From an uncultured Bacteroidales bacterium (GTDB taxonomy: Bacteria > Bacteroidota > Bacteroidia > Bacteroidales > CAIWKO01), in the NCBI GenBank assembly GCA_903913285.1, contig CAIWKO010000006.1:1-40401 (forward strand): DNA of 40,401 nucleotides, written 5' to 3'. The stretch's first letter is position 1, and every line of letters begins with the position of its first letter. Under the pieces are notes generated by a model. That model ran no database searches, had not been told where the DNA came from, and worked only from the letters and a program-made list of their open reading frames with translations. This document shows positions 25,199 to 32,443 of the stretch, piece after piece. Position numbers and translations under genes: made by a program.

Positions 25199-26668
25199 TC
25201 AGAACTGCACCTTTAAGTTTGCAGCGCCGAGCTTGATAAGATCGTTATTGTTGAGTTTTTGTTTGCTCACTTTAGTTCCGTTAACAAAGGTGCCGTTGGT
25301 GCTGTTGTTGTCAACTATAAACCAGTTGCCGCCTTCATTCACCAGCGAAGCATGGTTGCCCGACACGGTGGTTTCGGGAATCACCACATCATTGCCGGCG
25401 TTGCGCCCAATGGTCATGTTCATTTTGTTGATGGGGAAATTTTTCGAGAAAGTGCCTGAGCTAACCATCAAAGTGGGAGTTCCGCCTCCGCCTCCAATAA
25501 TGGTGCGTTTCAGATCGAACTTCTGGGCTTCCGGTGAAGGAGGCACCTGAGTGCGTTGATTGACCCCCTGACGCATTTGTTCCTGAAGTTGAATGTTTCG
25601 TTCTTCAAGGTTCTTCAGGCGGTTGCGTTCTTCCGCCTTGGCTTTTTTGCCTTTATTCATCATTAATATTATCACCACCACAATTCCGATAACAACCACG
25701 CCAATGATAAGCAACATCCACCAGTATTTTTTCAAGACTGATTCCTGACCTTCGGGCACGGTATATGTTCCGCTCACCTTTTCGCCTTTGTATAAAACAT
25801 CAAAGCTGTTGGTTTCGCCCGACTGGGTAGCGTCGAAAGTAAGTGTGTAGCCCGTGCCGGTTGCTGCAACTGCTTTTTCGGCAGCGCCCATAAAATCGGT
25901 GATGTCAGAGCTAATTTCGGAAGCACTTTTGGCCGACGAACTTTTGCCGTTGGTTTTATCGCTCAGTCGGATAAAATTGTCGGCAGCATATTTATTATTG
26001 GTTCTGTAGGTAATGGTGTAGATAGGAATATTGAACTTGGTCGATTTTTCGATGCAGTCTTCGGCCTTGATGGGCGATTTGCTGTTGTTGATGGCTGCCG
26101 AAATCACGATGAGAATTTTGTTGCCGGTCAGATCCTTTTTCGAATTAAAAAAATCCAGACATTCATAAATTCCCTTAAACACGTCGGCAACACGGTTTGT
26201 ATCGCGTGCAGCAACAATCTTGTTCTGGACTTCGTCTTTCAAAATGCCTTTATCATTTGTGAATTCTGCGCTCAACACATTAAGGGTTTTCCCATCGCTG
26301 TTGGCTTTGCCAAAATAGCAAACATTCACTTTGTCATTTTCGGTTATGGTTCCCAAAGCAGAGATCACAGCCGTTTTAAACTGGTCGATAGCAGCGCCAT
26401 GGGTATAACCCGAAGCTTCTATCAAAAAACAAATGTTACGGCCGCCGCCTCCCGAAGTGTTGTTTTCTTTGGCAAACGTGAACGCTTCTTCTTTATCTTT
26501 TTCATAGACCTTAAAATCGCTTTGCTGAGCTTCTCCCTTATCCTGAAGGGTGACGCTTACATTTATTTTGGGATATGCCGTGTTGTCGACATTCGAAATT
26601 GTTATTTTTTGTGCAGAGACGTATGTGAACATCCCGAGCAACATTATCAGTGAAAGTAATTTTTTCAT
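25199..26668 (-). CDS. Membrane protein with periplasmic vWA-like domain, TM helix and cytoplasmic FHA domain
   Basis: A 489-residue protein. Parts in order: signal peptide (1-19, cut after VSA); a beta-rich segment; a von Willebrand factor A-like domain (about 76-260); a TM helix (about 315-337, WWMLLIIGVVVIGIVVVIIL); a charged coiled-coil linker (343-368); and a C-terminal FHA domain (398-489) with intact phosphothreonine-binding residues IGR (Arg422), SGNH (Ser436, His439) and NSTNGTFVNG. The vWA metal site is degenerate: the DxSxS motif reads E-A-S-G-Y, and the TDG position reads S-A-A, so metal-dependent ligand binding is doubtful. LKRTII just before the FHA may be a phosphosite. Encoded 30 bp downstream of another FHA protein, so one operon is likely. 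Confidence 0.88.
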   Translation of the reverse strand: MKKLLSLIMLLGMFTYVSAQKITISNVDNTAYPKINVSVTLQDKGEAQQSDFKVYEKDKEEAFTFAKENNTSGGGGRNICFLIEASGYTHGAAIDQFKTAVISALGTITENDKVNVCYFGKANSDGKTLNVLSAEFTNDKGILKDEVQNKIVAARDTNRVADVFKGIYECLDFFNSKKDLTGNKILIVISAAINNSKSPIKAEDCIEKSTKFNIPIYTITYRTNNKYAADNFIRLSDKTNGKSSSAKSASEISSDITDFMGAAEKAVAATGTGYTLTFDATQSGETNSFDVLYKGEKVSGTYTVPEGQESVLKKYWWMLLIIGVVVIGIVVVIILMMNKGKKAKAEERNRLKNLEERNIQLQEQMRQGVNQRTQVPPSPEAQKFDLKRTIIGGGGGTPTLMVSSGTFSKNFPINKMNMTIGRNAGNDVVIPETTVSGNHASLVNEGGNWFIVDNNSTNGTFVNGTKVSKQKLNNNDLIKLGAANLKVQF

Positions 26669-26698
26669 GACTTTTTGTTTTATTATTTTTTGGTAATA

Positions 26699-27244
26699 TT
26701 AAACTGTACGGAAACGGAAAATGGTATTGCCAACCTTTATGGTATCGCCATCGGTAAGGTTGCCTTCTTCTTTAAACTCATCGTTGACGAAAGTTCCGTT
26801 GGTCGAAAACTCATCTTTAAACTTAAAAATGCCCATACGATACAATATGGTAAGATGTTTAACCGAAACTGTGTGGTCGTTGGAAACAATAATATCGCAA
26901 GCCGGATCGGAACCCACAATGTTGCGACCTTCGTAAAGTTTAAAATCGGCTCCGTTAGCATCAATGGTGAACGAAACCAGCCAGCCTACAAGCTTTCTTC
27001 CCGAACGTTCGGCCGAAGAGTTAAACACAGGTTCTTCGGCATTTGCACCCTGAAATATTTGGGTCTTGTTCAGATCGTTTCCGGCAGCACTGCCCGAAAA
27101 TATCTGGGTTTTATCGTTTTGATTTCCCGAAGGATTATCGATTTTTGTTTTATCCATATTAGTTTGGTTTTTGGGGCAATACGGACATTCGTTCAAATTG
27201 TCCTGATAATAATGCCCGTTAATACATACTTTAAATTCACTCAT
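26699..27244 (-). CDS. Soluble FHA protein with N-terminal zinc-ribbon-like motif and repeated KT(Q/K)I motifs
   Basis: A 181-residue cytoplasmic protein. The N-terminus has C-x3-H (Cys7, His11) and CPYC (Cys20, Cys23), a zinc-ribbon-like knuckle. Three similar threonine motifs follow: DKTKID (Thr33), DKTQIF (Thr46) and NKTQIF (Thr61), which look like tandem phosphoacceptor sites. A C-terminal FHA domain spans about 85-181 and keeps SVKH (Ser127, His130) and FSTNGTFVND, but the phosphate-binding Arg after the first Gly is Ser (VGS, residue 112). It could therefore bind phosphothreonine weakly, or be itself the phosphorylated ligand of another FHA protein. It is the first gene of a two-gene operon with the vWA-FHA gene. 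Confidence 0.86.
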   Translation of the reverse strand: MSEFKVCINGHYYQDNLNECPYCPKNQTNMDKTKIDNPSGNQNDKTQIFSGSAAGNDLNKTQIFQGANAEEPVFNSSAERSGRKLVGWLVSFTIDANGADFKLYEGRNIVGSDPACDIIVSNDHTVSVKHLTILYRMGIFKFKDEFSTNGTFVNDEFKEEGNLTDGDTIKVGNTIFRFRTV

Positions 27245-27288
27245 GGTATCTGATATTGAGAATTAATATATAACCTTATGATTTCGTG

Positions 27289-27296
27289 CAAAATTA
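27289..27296 (-). promoter_or_regulatory. Putative -7 element for the FHA operon (TAATTTTG)
   Basis: Minus-strand TAATTTTG followed by CACG lies 45 bp before the FHA gene start. No TTTG -33 box at the proper spacing was found. A similar TAATTTTG on the plus strand at 27340-27347 could serve the divergent glycosyltransferase. Confidence 0.35.
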
Positions 27297-27391
27297 AACG
27301 ATTTAAACGAAATTTACGGATTAATTACCTCATTATTTTTAATTTTGTCGCAAAAGGGAAGCCTTTTTAATGTTTCGAACCCAATGTCAGC

Positions 27392-28945
27392 ATGAACAAA
27401 ATATACAGCTACACAGTTAATAGTTTTTCACTTTCGAATCCGAATCTTCTGAGGAATATTCTGTTTCTTGCCTTCGCTATTCGAATGGTATCGGTGCTTT
27501 TTGCCAAAGGCTTCGGCATGTTGGACGATCATTTTCTGGTGATAGAAGCCTCGCAATCGTGGGTCGACGGAACCGACTACAACAACTGGCTTCCCTCGAG
27601 CGGGGCAAAAGTTCCCGACGGTCATTCGTTTTTCTATTCAGGCATACATTTCATACTGTTCACCATCATCAAATTTTTCGGTATCAACGACCCTCAACAT
27701 AAAATGTTTATTATACGTTTTTTGCATGCCATGTTCTCGCTGATTACTGTTGGTTGTGGGTTTAAGATAGCCGAAAAACATTCAGGAACAAAAGCTGCAC
27801 GGATGACGGGATTTCTTTTGGCTCTCTATTGGTTCATGCCGTGGCTGAGCGTTAGAAACCTGATTGAAGTTACCTGTGTTCCTTTTATGATGTGGGGTTC
27901 ATGGATATATGTGAAAGCGACTACCGAAAAAAGCAAGATCATTCACTATTTTATTTCGGGTTTGATCATAGGTTTGGCGGTCGACATTCGGTTTCAGGTG
28001 CTGTTCTATGTGATAGGCTTCGGATTCGGCATGTTGTTGCTGAAACAATGGAAAGAAGCCTTGTTGTGGAGTGCGGGAGTTATTCTTTCTTTTTGCCTGA
28101 TACAATTTTTTGTTGATATTGGTATATGGGGATATCCGTTCGCACAGTTTATCGAGTATGTGAAATATAATATCGACAATGCTTATCATTATATTCGGAA
28201 TCCTTGGTATTCCTACTTTTTGTTGATATTTGGAATATTACTACCACCCATGTGTTTCTTTTGGTTCTTCGGATTTCTGCGAAGCTACAAAATGCAATGG
28301 GCGCTGTTTGCAGGCACCATGTTATTTTTGGTGTTCCACTCCTATTTTCCCAACAAACAGGAGCGCTTCATTTTGCCTATAGTACCAATGATCATTACAC
28401 TAGGCGTAGTTGGTTGGCTTGAATTCTATAATAAATCGAACTTCTGGGCAAGACATAAGAAAATGATGCGGGTGTGTTTGATCATTTTTTGGTCGTTGAA
28501 TTTGCTGTTGCTTCCGTTTGTTTCGGCTATGTATTCGAAAAAATCGCGGGTGGAATCGATGTACTATTTATCGCGTTACCCCGATTTGAAATGTATTTTG
28601 CTTGAAGATATTTATAAGAGGGAGCCTGACATGCCGCCCTTGTTCTATTTGGGCCAATGGATAGTGGTACTTAATGTTTGTGAGAAATATCCCATTGATT
28701 CGTTGCAAACCAAATTGCATAAATGGGGAGCTGAATGGAACCCGAGATTCGCTTTATTTTTTGATGATAAGGATATCAACCGCCGAGTGGCTTCGGTTAA
28801 AACCGTACTGCCCGATTTGGAATATGAAACTACCATTAAACCCAGCTTTATCGATGATCTGTTGTACAGGATGAATCCTAACAACACGAACCAAACCGTT
28901 GTGATATACAGAAACAGGGATTTTTATCCTCAGAAGAAGGAATAA
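27392..28945 (+). CDS. GT22-like (Alg9/PIG-B type) integral membrane mannosyltransferase
   Basis: A 517-residue polytopic GT-C protein with about ten membrane helices. The first periplasmic loop has the acidic pair D45-D46 in GMLDDHFLVIEAS, the position of the GT22 catalytic HPDE-type motif. SVRNLIEVT (about 153-161) and NKQERFILPIVPM (321-333) match GT22 motifs, the second being the HKEERF-like signature of that family. Known members transfer mannose from dolichol-phosphate-mannose to lipid-linked or GPI glycans; bacterial members are less studied. A soluble C-terminal domain (about 365-517) follows the last helix. A second GT-C enzyme lies at 32444-34441. The donor and acceptor in this organism are unknown. 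Confidence 0.8.
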   Translation: MNKIYSYTVNSFSLSNPNLLRNILFLAFAIRMVSVLFAKGFGMLDDHFLVIEASQSWVDGTDYNNWLPSSGAKVPDGHSFFYSGIHFILFTIIKFFGINDPQHKMFIIRFLHAMFSLITVGCGFKIAEKHSGTKAARMTGFLLALYWFMPWLSVRNLIEVTCVPFMMWGSWIYVKATTEKSKIIHYFISGLIIGLAVDIRFQVLFYVIGFGFGMLLLKQWKEALLWSAGVILSFCLIQFFVDIGIWGYPFAQFIEYVKYNIDNAYHYIRNPWYSYFLLIFGILLPPMCFFWFFGFLRSYKMQWALFAGTMLFLVFHSYFPNKQERFILPIVPMIITLGVVGWLEFYNKSNFWARHKKMMRVCLIIFWSLNLLLLPFVSAMYSKKSRVESMYYLSRYPDLKCILLEDIYKREPDMPPLFYLGQWIVVLNVCEKYPIDSLQTKLHKWGAEWNPRFALFFDDKDINRRVASVKTVLPDLEYETTIKPSFIDDLLYRMNPNNTNQTVVIYRNRDFYPQKKE

Positions 28946-29036
28946 GTTACGATTTACTGATTACTAGTTATGAGTTTTTTAGTTCAGTTATTGAATCGTA
29001 AGACCGGTAAAACTATTTGGATAAAAAACGAAAGCA

Positions 29037-29497
29037 TTCCAATGAGTTGGGAAAGGGTTCAAGCTATTGGGGAAAGGGTTCAAGCGAGAAGGGTAAGGGT
29101 TCAAGCTATCGGTGAAAGGGTTCAACCTATCGGGGAAAGGGTTCCAACGAGTTGGGAAAGGGTTCAAGCGAGTGAGGAAAGGGTTCCAACGTGTGACGAT
29201 ATCGTTCCAGCATGTGACGATATCGTTCCAAGGTGTGACGATATCATTCCAACGATTTAGGAAAGGGTTCCAACGAGTCGGGAAAGGGTTCCAACGAGTC
29301 AGGAAACCGTTCCAACGAGTCGGGAAAGGGTTCCAACGGGTGATGAACCCATCCAACGGGTCGGGAAAGGGTTCCAATGAGTCAGGAAACCGTTCCAACG
29401 AGTCGGGAAAGGGTTCCAACGAGTCAGGAAAGGGTTCCAACGAGTCGGGAAACCATTCCAACGAGTCGGGAAAGGGTTCAAGCGGGTCGAAAAAGTG
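29037..29497. repeat. 21-bp tandem repeat array, 22 units
   Basis: Units start at 29037 and every 21 bp to 29497, except one 20-bp unit at 29331. The consensus starts TTCCAACGAGTCGGG and ends AAAGGG. Variants include a first block with TTCAAG, three successive units (29184-29246) with GTGACGATATCG in place of the second half, and several with AAACCG. GGAA-AGGG-TTCC across unit junctions is a short inverted repeat. The single-base deletion shifts all reading frames, yet the array goes on unchanged, which argues against coding despite open frames on both strands. It fills most of the 588-bp gap between the GT22 gene and the MerR gene. The flank 29498-29533 is a decayed continuation. Confidence 0.93.
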
Positions 29498-29533
29498 TTC
29501 AAACTTGAAAAATCAGTTGAAAAACTTGAGAGG

Positions 29534-29869
29534 TTAGAGTTCTTCTTTAAGTTCGAGTAAAAAATCTTTTATTCGATTGAGTGAGGCAACGATCTCGACG
29601 TTTTCGATGGTGTCGGCTTTGTTTTCGTTCATTTTATCTTTGGCTCCCTGAAGTGTGAAGCCGCGTTCTTTCACCAAATGGTAGATGATGTAGAAATTAT
29701 CCATGTCGGCTTTGGTGAACAGACGGTTGCCTTTTTTGTTGCGAAAAGGTTGGATAATATCAAACTCTTTTTCCCAGAAACGAATGAGGGAAGGATTTAC
29801 ATTAAATTTTTCGGCTACTTCGCCAATGGAATAGTAAATTTTTTCGGCTTGTTTGGGTTTGTATGGCAT
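29534..29869 (-). CDS. MerR family transcriptional regulator
   Basis: A 111-residue DNA-binding protein. The MerR winged helix is clear: YYSIGEVAEKFNVNPSLIRFWEKEF (residues about 12-36), then GNRLFTKADMDNFYIIYHLVKERGFTLQGAKDKM. The rest is a short helix with acidic residues (SLNRIKDFLLELKEEL), the dimerisation end, and no metal- or drug-binding cysteines. Short, cysteine-free members of this type are common in Bacteroidota next to lipoprotein transport and peptidase genes. It lies 78 bp downstream of the LolC/E-like permease on the same strand, so the two may share a transcript. Its targets are unknown. Confidence 0.9.
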   Translation of the reverse strand: MPYKPKQAEKIYYSIGEVAEKFNVNPSLIRFWEKEFDIIQPFRNKKGNRLFTKADMDNFYIIYHLVKERGFTLQGAKDKMNENKADTIENVEIVASLNRIKDFLLELKEEL

Positions 29870-29947
29870 AAGAGCAGCTTTTTAAAATGAATCGAGCCAT
29901 AAAAATAAGATTTTTTTGCGTATCAGCAGAACATTTACAGTTTTTTT

Positions 29948-31174
29948 CTAGTTGAACCGTATGGCTTTGACCGGTGATACTTTTGTTACCACAAAAGTTG
30001 GGATGATGAGTACCAGCATGCATACCACTATGGTGCCCGCATTGATCAACAAAATATGCAGGGCGTTGAGGTTGATGGGAACCTGACTGACATAGTAGGA
30101 AGATGGGTCGAGCTTGATGATGCCAAATTGCATCTGGATGAGGCTTAGAGCTATTGCTATTATGTTTCCCCAAATTAATCCACGGATGATGAGGTAGGAT
30201 GCATTGATGAGAAATATCTTGCGGATGCCCCAGTTGTTCATGCCAAGAGCCTTCAGCACACCTATAAGTTTGGTTTTTTCGATAATAAGGATGAGCAAAG
30301 CAGATATCATATTGATGGCAGCCACTATCACCATCATGATGAGGATGATGGTAACGTTTACATCCTGAAATCCCAGCCAGTCGAATATTTGAGGGTATTG
30401 TTGCCTGATGCTTGTGCAATTGAGGTTATAGTCGATCTGCTTGTAGACCGATTCAGTGATCTTATCCAGATCGTTGAAATTGTTGATAAGTATTTCGAAG
30501 CCGCCCACCTGAGTGGAATCCCAGTTGTTGAGACGTTGAATGTGATGAATGTCGCCCAACACGTACATTTTATCGAATTCTTCGAGGCCGGTGTTATAGA
30601 TGCCGCAAATTCTGAATTTACGGACACTGGGTTGTAGTTCGTTTTGGTTGATGAAATACATCAGCAGAAACTGTCCTGTATCTAATTTGAGTTGTTTGGC
30701 CTGAAATTCGGAAACAAGTATATCGTTGGTTTTTCCGGTATCGCTTACCATAAACTTACGACCTTTGACGATGCGATTTTCGAAAAACGACCAGTCGTAA
30801 TCTTTTCCGATGCCTTTGAGCACAATACCCTGAATTTCTTCATCGGTTTTTACGATTCCTGCTTTGGTGGCATACACCTGAATATGACGGATGCCTTTCT
30901 GATGCTCGATAGAAGGATAGAACTTTTGCCTGATGCTGACAGGGGTGGATTCCATTGAATTGTTGTTCGTATAACTCGAGATCTGAATATGCGCTCCGAA
31001 ACCTATGACTTTGTTGCGTATTTCTTTCTGAAACCCCGTTACAATAGCCACAGACATTATCATTACAGCAATTCCAAGAGCAATACTAAGCACTGCAATA
31101 CGAATGATGGGCCTCGAAAAATTGGTTTTATTTTTCGAAATAATGTGTTTTGCTATAAAAAATTCTATATTCAA
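29948..31174 (-). CDS. LolC/LolE-like lipoprotein-releasing ABC permease
   Basis: A 408-residue inner-membrane permease with MacB/FtsX topology. It has an N-terminal amphipathic start plus TM1 (IAVLSIALGIAVMIMSVAIVTGF), a large periplasmic domain (about 55-265), and three C-terminal helices (VTIILIMMVIVAAINMISALLILI and following) ending KVSPVKAIRFN, the typical family end. The family releases outer-membrane lipoproteins to LolA. No ATG is available: the frame offers TTG at 31198 or 31174. I chose 31174 because NIEFFIAKHI then begins the protein as in relatives. The ATPase LolD is not adjacent. It is divergent from NamZ, 47 bp away. Confidence 0.85.
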   Translation of the reverse strand: MNIEFFIAKHIISKNKTNFSRPIIRIAVLSIALGIAVMIMSVAIVTGFQKEIRNKVIGFGAHIQISSYTNNNSMESTPVSIRQKFYPSIEHQKGIRHIQVYATKAGIVKTDEEIQGIVLKGIGKDYDWSFFENRIVKGRKFMVSDTGKTNDILVSEFQAKQLKLDTGQFLLMYFINQNELQPSVRKFRICGIYNTGLEEFDKMYVLGDIHHIQRLNNWDSTQVGGFEILINNFNDLDKITESVYKQIDYNLNCTSIRQQYPQIFDWLGFQDVNVTIILIMMVIVAAINMISALLILIIEKTKLIGVLKALGMNNWGIRKIFLINASYLIIRGLIWGNIIAIALSLIQMQFGIIKLDPSSYYVSQVPINLNALHILLINAGTIVVCMLVLIIPTFVVTKVSPVKAIRFN

Positions 31175-31221
31175 GCAGAAAAATTTATTAATTTGCAAAA
31201 GTATTTAATTAATTCGAAAAT

Positions 31222-32442
31222 ATGCGGATAATCGGTTTACTCACAGGGCTTTTTTTATCGATGACAATTGCGGTTCAAAGTTCAGCACAGAATCAGGTTA
31301 CACAAGTTATCGGTATTGATATTTCGGCAAAAGATATCAAAGTGGGGGCGCAACGCACGGAAGTTTATTATCCGTGGATAAAAGACAAAAAGATAGCCGT
31401 TGTTGCCAATCAAACATCGATGATAGGCCAGACGCACCTGGTTGATTCGTTGCTGCATGCAGGATTTTCGGTTACCAAAGTATTTTGTCCGGAACATGGT
31501 TTCAGAGGAGATGCAGATGCAGGAGAAATTATCGGCAACAGCATCGACGAAAAAACAAAACTGCCGGTTATTTCGCTTTACGGAAAAAACAAAAAGCCCA
31601 GTCCCGAAGATCTGTCTGATGTTGATGTGGTGATCTTTGACATACAGGATGTGGGAGCGCGTTTCTATACTTATATTTCGACCCTGCATTATGTGATGGA
31701 AGCCTGCGCTGAAAACAACAAATTTTTTATTGTATTGGACCGACCTAATCCGAATGGATATTATGTGGACGGACCTGTTCTGGAAAATGAGTTCACATCA
31801 TTTGTAGGCATGGACCCTGTTCCTATTGTTCACGGAATGACCGTTGCCGAATATGCCCGAATGCTCAACGGACAAGGATGGTTGAAAAACGGAGTTCAAT
31901 GCCAGTTAAGATATGTTCCCGTATTCAACTATAACCATACCTGTTTTTATCAGTTACCTGTTAAACCATCGCCCAACCTCCCATCAATGGAATCAGTTTA
32001 TATGTATCCATCGATATGCCTGTTTGAAGGAACCTGTGTAAGTGTTGGCAGAGGAACTGCAACACCCTTTGAGATCATTGGCCATCCGAAGATCGACAGC
32101 ACTGAATACAGTTTCACACCAATAAGTATTGCAGGTATGGCAAAAAATCCTCCTTATGAAGGGCAATTATGCAAGGGCTACAATTTCCACAACTACGCTG
32201 CAGAATATATTAAAGGCTATGGCAAATTGTACATTTTCCCTTTGATTGAACTTTATAAAGAATTAAAAGATAAAACCGAATATTTTGGAAAGGGATTCGA
32301 CCAGCTTGCAGGCACTTCAAAACTCAGGCAACAAATAATTTCAGGGATGAGCGAAGAAGACATCCGCAAAAGCTGGAAATCTGATCTGGATAATTTTAAA
32401 AGGATCCGTAAAAAATATTTGCTTTATACCGACTTCGAATAA
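31222..32442 (+). CDS. namZ: NamZ-like exo-beta-N-acetylmuramidase (DUF1343)
   Basis: A 406-residue secreted protein with a signal peptide (1-22, MRIIGLLTGLFLSMTIAVQSSA). The body matches DUF1343: VVANQTSMIG, VTKVFCPEHGFRGDADAG, PVISLYGKNKKPS, VVIFDIQDVGARFYTYISTLH, LDRPNPNGYYVDGP, KPSPNLPSMESVYMYPS and FEGTCVSVGRGT. Characterised members are exo-N-acetylmuramidases that release MurNAc from peptidoglycan fragments, so it likely acts in cell-wall recycling in the periplasm. No MurQ or MurK is nearby. It is followed after one base by the glycosyltransferase gene, so the two are co-transcribed and probably coupled. Confidence 0.92.
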   Translation: MRIIGLLTGLFLSMTIAVQSSAQNQVTQVIGIDISAKDIKVGAQRTEVYYPWIKDKKIAVVANQTSMIGQTHLVDSLLHAGFSVTKVFCPEHGFRGDADAGEIIGNSIDEKTKLPVISLYGKNKKPSPEDLSDVDVVIFDIQDVGARFYTYISTLHYVMEACAENNKFFIVLDRPNPNGYYVDGPVLENEFTSFVGMDPVPIVHGMTVAEYARMLNGQGWLKNGVQCQLRYVPVFNYNHTCFYQLPVKPSPNLPSMESVYMYPSICLFEGTCVSVGRGTATPFEIIGHPKIDSTEYSFTPISIAGMAKNPPYEGQLCKGYNFHNYAAEYIKGYGKLYIFPLIELYKELKDKTEYFGKGFDQLAGTSKLRQQIISGMSEEDIRKSWKSDLDNFKRIRKKYLLYTDFE

Positions 32443-32443
32443 T

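Noticed and set aside
25233-25550. Plus-strand open frames opposite the vWA-FHA gene
   Set aside because: They overlap a well-supported FHA domain on the other strand and have no family features.
28970-29537. Open frames on both strands across the 21-bp array (ERVQAIG, NESGKGS and WNPFPTR repeats)
   Set aside because: A one-base deletion shifts the frame midway and the repeated peptide changes completely, while the DNA unit stays the same.
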